NCBI GenBank assembly: GCA_963704975.1
Contig: CAVPIK010000014.1
Span: 1-64,000, forward strand
Length of the DNA stretch: 64,000 nucleotides
DNA from: JAGNDO01 sp963704975
GTDB taxonomy: Bacteria > Chloroflexota > Anaerolineae > Caldilineales > Caldilineaceae
Reading direction: 5' to 3'
The notes beneath the pieces are model-generated. The model saw only the letters and a program-made list of their open reading frames with translations, did no database searches and had not been told where the DNA came from. Positions 28,415 to 38,066 of the stretch are shown one piece after another (the first letter of the stretch is position 1; the number at the start of each line of letters is the position of its first letter). Position numbers and translations under genes: made by a program.

Positions 28415-30694
28415 ATGCGCGCAGTTGGCAGCAGCCTCCCCCGTATCGACGCCGCGGACAAAGTGACCGGCGCGGCGGCCTATCCCGGTGACATCAACCT
28501 GCCCGGCCAGGCCTGGATGACCACGGTCTTCGCCGGGGTGCCCCATGCCCGTGTCCGCGCCCTGCATGTGGACGCGGCCCGATCCGCCCCCGGCGTGATC
28601 GCCGTCCTCACCGCAGCGGATGTGCCGGTGAACAGCTTCGGCCTCAACGTGCTGGACCAGCCGGTCCTGTGCGGGCCGGACGCCGCGCCCGGCTCCACCC
28701 TCACCAACACCGTGCGCTGGGAGGGGGACCGCATCGCCCTGGTCATCGCCGAAAGCTCAGGCCCAGGCCGAGGCCGCGGCCAAGCTGGTGCGGGCCGAAT
28801 TTCGAGGAACTGCCCCTGATTTTGGACCCGGAGGCGGCCACGCTGCCCGACGCCAGTCCAGGTCCACGACTATGCGGGCCACGCCTTCGCCGGCAAAGTG
28901 CCCGACAGCAACATCCTGCTCGAATACCATCTGCGCCACGGGGACATGGACGCCGGCTTCGCCCAGGCCGATGTGATCATCGAGGCCACCTATCGCACCC
29001 ACGCCCAGGAGCACGCCTATCTTCAGCCCGAAGCCGGGCGTGGCCTTTGTGCGGGAGGATGGCCGCATCGAGGTGATCGTGGGCGGCCAGTGGATGCACG
29101 AGGATCGGGAGCAGATCGCCCACGCCCTGGGCCTGCCCGACGAGGAGATCGTCGTGCGCTATCCGGCCATCGGCGGCGCGTTTGGCGGGCGGGAGGATAT
29201 GTCCGTGCAGATTTTGCTGGCCCTGGCCGCCCAGAAGACGGGCCGCCCGGTCAAGACCATCTGGAGCCGGGAAGAGAGCATCCGCGGCCATCACAAACGC
29301 CACCCCTATATTTTGAAAGCCAAATGGGGGGCCACCAAGGACGGCAAGCTGGTCGCCGCCCAGATGGACGTCACCGCGGACGCCGGTTCCTACGCCTCCA
29401 CCAGCACCAAAGTCTTGGGCAACGCCACCCTGGCCTGCCTCGGCCCGTACGAGATCCCCAACGTGCATGTGGACACCCGGGCCGTCTACACCCACAACTG
29501 CCCCAACGGCGCCTTCCGGGGCTTCGGCGGTCCCCAGGGCCACTTCGCCGCCGAGATGCAGATGAACAAACTGGCCCACGCCCTGGGCCTGGACCCGGTG
29601 GAATTCCGCCTGCGCAACACCCTCCAGCGACGGCGCCATCATCGCCACGGGCAGCCCCATGCCCGCCGGCGTCACCATCGGCCCAGTCATCGAAGCCGCC
29701 GCCACCGAAGCCGGTTGGGTCAAAAACGCCAACGGCTGGCACGCCCCCAAATCTCCCAATCGCCCAATCGCCCAATCTCCACCGCAAACCTCCCTCGACG
29801 CCTCCAAAACCCACACCCTGCGCGGCATCGGCATGGCCGCTTGCTTCAAAAATGTGGGCTTCAGCCTGGGTTATCCTGAAAATGCCGCGGCCTTGGTGGA
29901 ACTTCACGGCGGTACCCAAATCGACCGGGCGGTGGTGGGGGCCGTGGGGGCGGATGTGGGCCAGGGTGCCCATTCTGCCTTCCGTCAGTTAGCGGCCCAA
30001 GTGCTGGGCATCCCGGTTGAACGAGTGGAAATGGCCGTGGACAACACGGACATCACCGGCAGCAGCGGCAGCGCCTCGGCCAGCCGCCTGACCTTTATGC
30101 AGGGCAACGCCATTGTGGGCGCGGCAGAACGGGCCTTGCAGCCTTGGCAAAACGAAGAGCGCCCGGCCCGGGCCGACCATGTCCACTACGCCCGCAAGAC
30201 CACGGGCTACGACCCCATCACCGGGGCCGGGGACCCCAACATCACCTACGGCTATTGCGCCCAGACCGCGGATGTGGAGATCGATGTGGAGACCGGCCAC
30301 GTCACCGTCAAGCGGCTGGTCAGCGCCAACGACGTGGGCATGGCCATCAACCCCAAGCTGGTCGAGGGCCAGATCGAGGGGGCCGTGGCCCAATCCGTGG
30401 GCTGGACCCTGCTGGAAAATGTGGTGCAGCGCAACGGGCCACATTCTCAACCCCAACTTTAGCAGCTACCTGATCCCCGGCGTCCTGGATGTGGTGGAGG
30501 AGATCGTGCCCGTGATCCTGGAATTCCCGGACCCCCAAGGGCCTTTGGGCGCACGGGGCATGGCCGAAATGCCCTTCATCCCCACCGCCCCGGCCATCGC
30601 CGCCGCCATCCACAACGCCACGGGGGTGTGGATGGATGAGTTGCCCTTCACGCCCGAACGGGTGTGGCGGGCGTTGCAGAATTCAGAAATTTAG
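28415..30694 (+). CDS. Molybdenum hydroxylase large (Mo-binding) subunit, multiply frameshifted
   Basis: An about 758-residue xanthine dehydrogenase/aldehyde oxidase-type subunit binding the molybdenum cofactor. In order: VGSSLPRIDAADKVTGAA, the hammerhead domain, HAQEHAYLQPE, AIGGAFGGREDMS, GAFRGFGGPQGH, SSGSASASRLTF and ARGMAEMPFIPTAPAI, whose Glu matches the catalytic general base. GAFRGFGG is the XDH-type loop; the AYRCSFR loop of CO dehydrogenase is absent. Six single-base gains (near 28757, 28804, 28856, 29034, 29626, 30439) interrupt it, yet every piece is conserved. A tandem oligomer (29751-29781) lies in frame between GWHA and LRGIG. It pairs with the FAD-2Fe-2S fusion. Substrate unknown. 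Confidence 0.82.
29751..29781 (+). repeat. Octamer repeat inside a coding region
   Basis: Three copies of cccaatcg-like units in the Mo-subunit gene. They encode an in-frame SPNRPIAQSP stretch in a segment that is variable between domains. Confidence 0.6.
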
Positions 30695-30702
30695 GAGACC
30701 CA

Positions 30703-31660
30703 ATGGCCACAAAACGATGCAAAGCCACTACCGCCTCCGGGACCCGTTGCCGCAACAATGCGGTGGATGGCTCTGTCTATTGCGGGGTACACAAAGCCAA
30801 ACCTAAGGCCAAGAAGGCCACCACGGCCAAGCGGAGCAGCAGTGCCAGCACCCGCTGTGATGCCACCACGGCCTCCGGCAGCCGCTGTCGCAACAACGCT
30901 GTGGATGGGTCCGATTTCTGCGCGGTTCATGCCAAGGCCAGTAGCCGTAAGTCTGCCAGCAGCAGGCCAGCAGCACTCGCTGTGATGCCACCACGGCCTC
31001 CGGCAACCGCTGTCGCAACACCGCGGTGGAGGGGTCGGACTTCTGTGGGGTGCATAGCAAAAGCAGTTCAGACCAAAAAGAGCAGCAGCCGGTCCACCTC
31101 TTCGAGCCGCACCACCCGCTGCACGGCGACCACCCAGGCGGGCAAGCGCTGCCGCAACGATTCCTTGGACGGCATCAAATTCTGCGGCGTCCACAACCCG
31201 GATGCGGGCAGTGACGATATGTTGGGCGAACTGGGCAAGCTGGTGGAATCCTTGCAAAAGGGCAAATCGACCAAGAAGAAGGGCTATTCCGCCCCGGATT
31301 TCTCCGGCCCGGCCCTGTTGAAATTGCTGATCGAATTCCTGGCCGGAGGTGGCAAAACCAGCGGCCTGGGCGCGCTGAGCGGATTGATGGGCATCTCCAG
31401 TCTCCTGGGCGGTGGCGATGCGCCAGCGCCCGCACCCATCCCGGCGGACAGCGGCGTTTCATTGGTCATCCCCGGCATGGACACTGGGTCTGCGTCGGGT
31501 GGTGTACACTTGTCGGCGGCCACGGCGGAGATGGGGACGATGGAGTCCATCTGGGTTCTGCTCAACTATGTGCGGGATAATCCCGGCAGCGTCGGCGGAT
31601 GCCATGAAGGAACAGCTTGCCGAGATCATGGACCGTCTGGATTTGGGGTTGGGTCGATGA
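30703..31660 (+). CDS. Protein with four Cys/His repeats (DUF5763-like), frameshifted
   Basis: An about 318-residue protein. Four copies of C-x9-C-x10-C-x2-H occur at the N-terminal half: CKATTASGTRC...CGVH, then versions starting CDATTASGSRC, CDATTASGNRC and CTATTQAGKRC. The third copy is read only after a frame change near 30970, and the frame returns near 31080. Ser/Lys-rich spacers join the repeats. A C-terminal region with Gly-rich helices ends MKEQLAEIMDRLDLGLGR after another shift near 31595. The repeats probably bind zinc. The stop overlaps the phosphoesterase start (ATGA). Confidence 0.65.
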
Positions 31661-32397
31661 TGAAACTTGCCCTGATCGCCGACATCCACGGCAACCTGAC
31701 CGCCCTGGACGCGGTGCTGGATCAACTCAAAAGCGAGGCCCCGGACAAGATCGTCTGCCTGGGGGATACGGCTATCTTTGGCCCCCAGCCCCAGCAGGTG
31801 CTGGACCGCCTGTACGAACTCAAATGCCCCATGGTCATGGGCAACACGGACGCCTGGGCCTTGAAGCCCAAGCCCCACCCGGTCACGGATGAGGAGAGCG
31901 GCTTTTTCAACGACATCGAGCTGTGGGGTGCCAAACAGTTGGACTTTGCCTACCCCGTCTTCATCCGCAACTTCTGGGCCACGGTCGAGGTGGACCTGGA
32001 GAACGGCATGAAGCTGCTCTGCTATCACGGCTCGCCCCTTTCGTATGATGACCCCATCGACGATACCACACCGGACGACGTGCTGGACGGCTACTTTGCC
32101 GGGACCACGGCTCAGATTCTGGCCGGGGGCCACACCCATGTCCAGTTCACGCGTCAATATGGCGACCGCACCCTGCTCAACCCCGGCAGCGTCGGCCTGC
32201 CCTTCCAAGCCCGGCCCGACGGCAGCGGTGATTTCAACCCCGCCTGGGCCGAATACGCCCTCCTCACCTGGGAAGGGACGGAGGTCTCCATCGACCTGCG
32301 CCGGGTGCCGTATGATCTGGAAACATTGCGGTCCGCTGTCCGCGCCAGCGGTATGCCCCATGCCGAGTGGTGGCTGAAGGATTGGCAGTCGGTGTGA
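31657..32397 (+). CDS. Calcineurin-like metallophosphoesterase (YfcE/MJ0936-like)
   Basis: A 246-residue dinuclear-metal phosphoesterase. Metal motifs are ADIHGN (residues about 9-14), LGDTAIFGP, MGNTDAW, CYHGSP and GGHTHVQF. NPGSVGLPFQARPDG closes the core. These match the small cytoplasmic YfcE-type phosphodiesterases. It begins at 31657 or the next codon (two ATGs in tandem) and is coupled to the Cys/His-repeat gene. The same frame is accidentally open far upstream, which would wrongly fuse the two. Confidence 0.88.
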   Translation: MMKLALIADIHGNLTALDAVLDQLKSEAPDKIVCLGDTAIFGPQPQQVLDRLYELKCPMVMGNTDAWALKPKPHPVTDEESGFFNDIELWGAKQLDFAYPVFIRNFWATVEVDLENGMKLLCYHGSPLSYDDPIDDTTPDDVLDGYFAGTTAQILAGGHTHVQFTRQYGDRTLLNPGSVGLPFQARPDGSGDFNPAWAEYALLTWEGTEVSIDLRRVPYDLETLRSAVRASGMPHAEWWLKDWQSV

Positions 32398-32457
32398 GAG
32401 GGCGAGGCGCGGTTTCGGCGCGTGGTAAATGACCGCAATTATGATAAAATCACAAAC

Positions 32458-32748
32458 ATGAACGAAAACGATACGAACAATCGCTCAAAAACTGACTGGC
32501 AGGCGTTGGAGGCAATGACGGATGAGGAGATCGATTACTCCGACATCCCGCCTCTGGACGATGACTTTTTTGCCCGAGCCAAACTTCGACAGCCTGCCGA
32601 ACCACAAATGGTCGTGACCATGCACATGGACCCGGCTGTCTTTGCCTGGTTCAACGCCCAAGAAGGCGGATGGGAGCGGAGGATGCGGGCGGCGCTGCGT
32701 ATCTATGTGGAAGCGCATCAAGAAGAGCAGCTTGCCCATGTCGGTTGA
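32458..32748 (+). CDS. BrnA-like antitoxin without a visible toxin partner
   Basis: A 96-residue protein. Its C-terminal half (VVTMHMDPAVFAWFNAQEGG and WERRMRAALRIYVEAH) matches the ribbon-helix-helix domain of BrnA antitoxins, which bind DNA and neutralise the RNase BrnT. BrnT genes normally lie just upstream, but here that position is taken by the phosphoesterase gene and no BrnT-like frame is present. TATGAT-type AT-rich sequence precedes the start, suggesting its own promoter. Confidence 0.7.
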   Translation: MNENDTNNRSKTDWQALEAMTDEEIDYSDIPPLDDDFFARAKLRQPAEPQMVVTMHMDPAVFAWFNAQEGGWERRMRAALRIYVEAHQEEQLAHVG

Positions 32749-32800
32749 TTCTGCCGCGGCAGGGATCACACCTTCAACGAGACGCGAATAGGTTAACCCT

Positions 32801-33632
32801 TTGACACACAATTTTCAATCCCCAACCCCCAATCCCCTCGTCCTGATCAAAGGCGCGGGGGATTTGGCCACCGGCATCGCGTGGCGGCTGGTCCGCTGCG
32901 GCTTCCCGGTGGTGATGACGGAGATCGCCTCGGCCCACTGCGGTGCGCCGGGCGGTTTGCTTTGCCCAGGCGGTTTTCGACGGCACTTGCACGGTGGAGG
33001 GCATGACGGCCCAGCGCTGTGACGACCCGGAGGAGATCCCGGATCTGCTGGCCGATGGCATCATCCCCGTGCTGGTGGACCCGGAGGCCGAGGTGTGGCC
33101 CCATCTGGCCCCGGCGGTGGTGGTGGATGCCATCATGGCCAAGCGCAATTTGGGCACCCGGCTGACCGACGCCGATCTGGTCATCGCCTTGGGGCCGGGC
33201 TTCACCGCGGGGGAGGATTGCCATGCGGTGATCGAGACCAACCGGGGCCATTGGCTGGGCCGGGTGATCCACGAAGGATCCGCGCAGCCGGACACGCGAC
33301 TGCCCGGCGCGGTGACCGGGGTGGGCGAAAAAATGAGCCGTGTCCTGCGCGCACCGGGTGATGGCTATCTTGTTTCCCATGTCGAGATCGGCCAGCAGGT
33401 GGCAGCGGGGCAGGTGATCGCAGGGCTGGCAAGTGGCAGCGGGGATCAGCTTTTCGCCCCTTTTCCCGGCGTCTTGCGAGGCATCATCCACCCCAGCGTG
33501 CCCGTAACGGCGGGCATGAAGGTGGGGGATCTGGATCCCCGAGGCCAACCGGATCACTGCTTCACCATTTCGGACAAATCCTTGGCCATCGCTGGCGGGG
33601 TGTTGGAAGCGGTTTTGAATTATCAAAAATAG
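32801..33632 (+). CDS. YqeB/EF2563-like molybdenum-hydroxylase maturation protein, frameshifted
   Basis: An about 277-residue protein of the family annotated as selenium-dependent molybdenum hydroxylase system protein. The Rossmann start VLIKGAGDLATGIAWRL is followed by SPTAVRRAVCFAQAVFDG, VDAIMAKRNLGT, LGPGFTAGEDCHAVIETNRGH and a terminal biotinyl-lipoyl-like domain. The frame breaks near 32932 through an extra G. A TTG start at 32801 is used because no ATG fits. It is 2 kb from the Mo subunit, whose cofactor it may help complete. The last residues (NYQK) come from an inverted repeat. Confidence 0.8.
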
Positions 33633-33722
33633 GCCACGGATTGGACAGATGAGACGGATTTTTACGGATCAAAAAAGATCCGTTTTGATCCGTTCGATCC
33701 GTCCAATCCGTGGCCTATTTTT
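33625..33722. repeat. Inverted repeat with ggatc/gatcc oligomers
   Basis: Perfect 22-bp outer arms (33625-33646 and 33701-33722) enclose repeated acggat/gatccg units. It contains the stop codon of the upstream gene and ends before cofE. Confidence 0.75.
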
Positions 33723-33742
33723 TCTTTTGAAAGGATAGGACT

Positions 33743-34518
33743 ATGCAGGGGATGACGATTTGGGCGCTGCCGGGCTTTCCGTTGGTGCAGCCGGGGGATG
33801 ATCTGGCCGCGCTGATCGTGGATCGGCTGGCCGCGGCGGGGGAGGAACTTCTGGCCGGGGATGTGCTGGTGATCGCCCAAAAGGTGGTGAGCAAGGCCGA
33901 GGGGCGGTTGGTGACCCTGTCCGATGTGACGGTGAACGAGTGCGCCCAAGAGGTGGCCGAGACTGACGGGCAAGGATCCCCGGGTGGTGCAGGTGATCTT
34001 GGACGACAGCGACGAGATCTTGCGGGCCAAGCGGGGATTGCTGATTGTGAAGCAAAAGGCGGGCTGGATTGCGGCCCACGGCGGCGTGGACCGCAGCAAT
34101 GTGCGCCCGGACGACGGACGGCGGCGACCGCCTGGCCCTGCTGCCCGTGGACGCGGACGCCAGCGCCCAGGGCTTGCGGGCCGGCTTGGCCGAGCTGACC
34201 GGGGTGGCCCCGGCGGTGATTGTGAGCGACAGCCACGGGCGGCCCTGGCGGGTGGGGACGGTGGGGGTCTGCATCGGCTGCGCGGGTCTGCCGCCGATTT
34301 GGGATCAACGGGGGCTGCACGATCTCTTTGGCTATGAGTTGACCGGCAGCGAAGAGTGTTTGGCCGACGAGTTGGCCGCGGCGGCCAGCTTGGTCATGGG
34401 CCAGAGCAATGAGGGGACGCCGGTGATTTTGGTGCGGGGCTATGCCCTGCCCGCGGGCGTCCTTCCGGCCCCGGCCAAGACCATCCAACGGCCAAAAGAG
34501 ATGGATGCTTTCCGGTAA
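33743..34518 (+). CDS. cofE: Coenzyme F420-0:L-glutamate ligase, frameshifted
   Basis: An about 258-residue enzyme that adds glutamate residues to F420-0 with GTP. Family features: LPGFPLVQPGDDLAALI, VLVIAQKVVSKAEGRLV, VILDDSDEILRAKRGLLIV, AAHGGVDRSNV, LLPVDADASA and VSDSHGRPWRVGTVGVCIGCAG. Two single-base gains (near 33965 and 34105) break the frame. It is the single-domain CofE type without the fused nitroreductase of FbiB; that activity may be supplied by the gene at 21224. GAAAGGA precedes the ATG. Confidence 0.85.
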
Positions 34519-34530
34519 AAGCGACAGGAA

Positions 34531-34625
34531 TTAACCGCAGAGGACGCGGAGAGCGCAGAGAATACGCAGAGAGGAATGATTTTTCTCTGCGCACCCTCTG
34601 CGCTCTCCGCGTCCTCTGCGGTTAA
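34531..34625. repeat. 30-bp perfect inverted repeat of cgcagag units
   Basis: Arms 34531-34560 and 34596-34625 are exact reverse complements, built from gcagag/gcggag units. It lies between convergent cofE and the GH13 gene and could terminate both. Confidence 0.75.
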
Positions 34626-34635
34626 CTGCCGTTCT

Positions 34636-36398
34636 CTATTCCGTATGTTTCAGCCAGATGGTGCAGTACCCGGCCATTTTGAAGGTGAGGGCGTCGTCGT
34701 CCCCGGCTTTGTGGAAGGCGCCGCTGACCAGATCGAGCATGCGTCCGCCGCTGCCAAAGCCCAGTTCGGATAGGGTGGCCTTGAAGGTTTGGGGCTTTTC
34801 GGTGATGTTGTGGATGCACAGCACCTGGCTGGAACGGTCCGGGGCGGTGCGCACAAAGCTGAAGAGGGCCGGGTTGTTCTGGAGGATGGTCTGGCCGCCG
34901 TTGGGGTGGAAGGCGGCTTCTTTGATGCGGGCGGCCAGCAGCCGTTTGTACCGTTTGAAGACCTGGCTGCGCACAGAGGCTGGGTCGGCCAGTTCGGCTT
35001 CAAGGGTGGCCCGGTCAAACTTTTGGCGGTTGATGGTGCGGTTGCGCCCGGTTTGGGCCACCCCGTCCCGCCAGTTGCGGCTGCCAAAGAGGGAATGGGC
35101 ATAGATCCCCGGCATCCCGGCCAGGCCAAGCAGGATGGCTTGGCTGGTCATGAAGCGGTTGACCTGAACCTGCTGGGCTTCCGAGGCGTCGGGGTTGTTG
35201 AGGGCGTCGTAGTAGGTGATGTTGAGTTCGTACGGGCTTTGGCTGCCGTCCGGGTTGTTGCGATAGGAGACGAATCCGCCGTGGGCCTCCACGCGCTCGG
35301 CCAAGGCTTTGACTTCATTTTGATCCAAAATTCCTTCCACCGGCCGCACGCCGATCCCATCATGGGAAGCCATAAAGTTGAAATAGGTGGCTTGGTTGCT
35401 GGGGGTGGAGAGGCTGGCCGCCCATTTTTGCAGATAGACGGCGTTGCCCGTGGCAAAGGTGTGCAGGGTGAGGGGGGGCAGGGTGAAGTTGTAGACCAGT
35501 TGGGCCTCGTTGTGGCCGTCGCCAAAGTAGCTGATGTTCTCGGCGTGGGGCACGTTGGTCTCGGTGATCAACAGGATTTGGGGGGAAACCGCATCCAGGG
35601 CGGCCCGCATAGCCTGGATCAAGCGGTGGGTCTGGGGCAGATGGAGGCAGGATGTGCCGATTTCCTTCCACATGAAGGCGATGGCGTCCAAGCCGGATCA
35701 AGGACGCCCCCTGCTCCACGTACAACAAAAGCACGTCTAAAATTTCCAAAAAAAGATCAGGATTGGCAAAGTTCAGATCGATTTGGTCCGGGCTGAAGGT
35801 GGTCCACACATGCTCTGGGCCGTGGGCGGTCGCCACTTCGGTCAGCAGGGGCAAGGCCCGGGGCCGCACCACTTGGGAGAGATCCGTGGCTGGGATCGAC
35901 CGTGATGAAATAGTCTTTGTAGGGGGCTTGGTCGGCCAGGAAGCCTTGGAACCAGTCGCTGGCCGCGGAGATGTGGTTGATCACGGCGTCGAACATAATT
36001 TTGAACGACTGGCTGAGTTTGACCACGTCGGCCCAACTGCCCAGGGCCGGGTCCACGGCGGTGTAGTCCTGCACGGAAAAGCCGTCGTCCGAGGTCCAGG
36101 GATAGAAGGGCAAGATGTGGACCCCGGTCAGCACGCCGCCCATCTGCTCGATCAGCAGTTCGCCCAGGCTTTGCAGCGGGGGTTTGCCCGGCTCTTGCAC
36201 TTGATCCCCATAGGTGATGAGGAGGGCGTCTCGTTGGCTGAAACGCTCCCTGTTGCTCGATCCCTTTGCCATCAGCCCCGGGTTGCGGTCACGAAAGGCG
36301 AACAGCCGCGCCTCGATCTGGGGGAGGAGAGAGGCAGCAATGTCAGGCCCATAGACAAAGGTCAGGTCTTCCTGAAGGCGGACGAAGGGTGTAGCCAT
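34636..36398 (-). CDS. GH13 sucrose/glucosylglycerate phosphorylase-like enzyme, frameshifted
   Basis: An about 587-residue alpha-glucan-type enzyme of subfamily GH13_18. Conserved regions: HILPFYPWTSDDGFSVQDY, MFDAVINHISAASDW, the nucleophile region GASLIRLDAIAFMWKE, TETNVPHAENISYFG with the acid/base glutamate, and FMASHDGIGVRP. These fit phosphorylases that split sucrose or glucosylglycerate to glucose 1-phosphate. Two single-base gains (near 35893 and 35695) interrupt it. The ATG at 36398 follows GGAG. A TATAAT -10 with TGG before it lies at 36489-36494 on this strand. It ends beside an inverted repeat. Confidence 0.82.
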
Positions 36399-36488
36399 GG
36401 GGTTTCTCCGTTGGGTGCTGTGATGCCGGGTGGTGTGGACGCAAAGCAAGCGCAGTGCGGGAAAGATTCCGGCTTCTTGTCGCGTTGC

Positions 36489-36494
36489 ATTATA
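36489..36494 (-). promoter_or_regulatory. Extended -10 box for the GH13 gene
   Basis: On the minus strand TGG precedes TATAAT, about 90 bases upstream of the ATG at 36398. The -35 region (CTGCCA) is weak. Confidence 0.4.
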
Positions 36495-36589
36495 CCACAT
36501 GGGTTCCAATGTGGCAGAGGGGGCAGAATCCCCTGGTTTTGGCAGGGGGGATATGGAGAAGAAGCAGGCGTTGGGCGCGACTTCTGCGG

Positions 36590-36618
36590 TTTGAGCGTGT
36601 TATAGAGCTGTGATAGAC
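36590..36618 (+). promoter_or_regulatory. Promoter of the fabF-fabH pair
   Basis: TTGAGC (36590-36595), 17-base spacer, TAGACT (36613-36618), 45 bases before the fabF ATG. Confidence 0.55.
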
Positions 36619-36662
36619 TAACCAATTTGTGCAACCAAATGATGAGGAGAGGAGCGAATCCT

Positions 36663-37973
36663 ATGGCTTCTGCGAACGGAGATTTGAGTGAGACAACAAT
36701 AACTGGCCCCCGCCGGGTGGTGATCACCGGCTTGGGGGCCATCACCCCCTTGGGGCTGTCCGTGGCCGAGACCTGGGATGGTCTGCTGGCCGGGCGTTCC
36801 GGGATCGACGCCGTGCGGGCCTTTGACACCAGCGACCTGCGCACCACCTTTGCCGGTCAGGTCAAGGACTTCAATGCCGGCGATTACATGGATTACAAAG
36901 AGGCCCGGCGGCTGGATCCCTATATCCAATTCGCCCTGGCCGCCACCAAAGAGGCCGTGGCGGATGCCGGTCTGGACTTCAGCCAGGAGATCCCGGCACG
37001 GGTCGGGGTGATCGTGGGCAGCGGCATCGGCGGCATCCAGACGATGATCGAGAATACTGCCGTCGTGGAAAAGAGGGGCCTGCGTCGAGTCAGCCCATTC
37101 TTCATCCCCAACCTCTTGGTGGACAGCGCCGCGGGCAAGATTGCCATTGAGTATGGGCTGCACGGCCCCAACTTTGCCGTGGTCAACGCCTGCGCCAGCG
37201 GCACCGCGGCCACGGGCGAAGCCTTCGAGCTGATCCGCCGAGGGGATGCGGACGTGATGCTGGCCGGTGGGGCCGAGGCGGCTGTGGTGCCCATTGTGAT
37301 GGCCGGTTTTGATGTGATGGGCGCGCTGAGCCAGCACAACGACGACCCGGCTGGGGCCTGCCGCCCCTTCTCCATCGACCGGGATGGCTTTGTGATGAGC
37401 GAGGGCAGCACCATGTTGGTGCTGGAAAGTCTGGACCACGCCCAGGCCCGGGGTGCCCGCATCTATGCCGAGGTGATCGGCTATGGCAACAGCGCCGACG
37501 CCTATCACATGGCCGCGCCCCACAGCGAAGGCCGGGGCGCGGTGGACGCCATGCGCATGGCCCTGACCAAGGCCGCGGCCTATGGGGTGCAGCCGGAGGA
37601 CGTGGACTACATCAACGCCCACGGCACGGCCACCCAGCTCAACGACATCGGCGAGACCAAGGCCATCAAAGAGGTCTTCGGCGATCACGCCTACCGGCTC
37701 AAGATCAGCAGCACCAAGAGCATGACCGGCCATCTGCTGGGGGCCGCCGGGGCCGTGGAAGCCATGGTCTGCGCCAAGGTGATCGAGATGGGCATGATCC
37801 CGCCCACCATCAACCTGCACAACCCGGACCCGGAGTGCGACCTGGACTATACCCCCCTGGTCGCCCGCCAGGCCGACGTCAACGTGACCCTGAGCAACAG
37901 CTTCGGCTTTGGCGGTCATAATGCGTGTATTATGTTGCGGAAAGTAAATAATCGAGTAAAGGGTAACGAGTAA
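36663..37973 (+). CDS. fabF: Beta-ketoacyl-ACP synthase II
   Basis: A 436-residue condensing enzyme of fatty-acid elongation, adding malonyl-ACP units. The active-site cysteine is in NACASGTAA, with histidines in NAHGTATQLND and KSMTGHLLGAAGA; SFGFGGHNACIML is the C-terminal glycine-rich loop. The frame is intact and length is normal (about 410-420) with a short N-terminal extension. GAGGAG lies upstream of ATG 36663. The last codons (VKGNE) are formed by a tandem-oligomer repeat. fabH follows after 93 bases. Confidence 0.95.
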   Translation: MASANGDLSETTITGPRRVVITGLGAITPLGLSVAETWDGLLAGRSGIDAVRAFDTSDLRTTFAGQVKDFNAGDYMDYKEARRLDPYIQFALAATKEAVADAGLDFSQEIPARVGVIVGSGIGGIQTMIENTAVVEKRGLRRVSPFFIPNLLVDSAAGKIAIEYGLHGPNFAVVNACASGTAATGEAFELIRRGDADVMLAGGAEAAVVPIVMAGFDVMGALSQHNDDPAGACRPFSIDRDGFVMSEGSTMLVLESLDHAQARGARIYAEVIGYGNSADAYHMAAPHSEGRGAVDAMRMALTKAAAYGVQPEDVDYINAHGTATQLNDIGETKAIKEVFGDHAYRLKISSTKSMTGHLLGAAGAVEAMVCAKVIEMGMIPPTINLHNPDPECDLDYTPLVARQADVNVTLSNSFGFGGHNACIMLRKVNNRVKGNE

Positions 37974-38043
37974 TGCGTGGTTTGAGGACTTTCAAACGTT
38001 TGACAGATCTATGCCACGTTATTACTCATTAACTTATTACTCG
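37953..38043. repeat. Tandem-oligomer inverted repeat (cgagtaa family)
   Basis: Left cgagtaaagggtaacgagta and onward, right attactcattaacttattactcg. It spans the end of fabF and the fabF-fabH gap. Confidence 0.6.
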
Positions 38044-38066
38044 TTCGAAAAAAGAGCGAGACACCT

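Noticed and set aside
28415..30694. Form I carbon monoxide dehydrogenase large subunit
   Set aside because: The loop reads GAFRGFGG, as in xanthine dehydrogenase or aldehyde oxidase, not the AYRCSFR of CoxL.
30664..32397. 577-codon fusion of the Cys/His-repeat protein and the phosphoesterase
   Set aside because: Repeat 3 and the true C-terminus lie in other frames, and the phosphoesterase has its own ATG overlapping that stop. The long frame is accidental.
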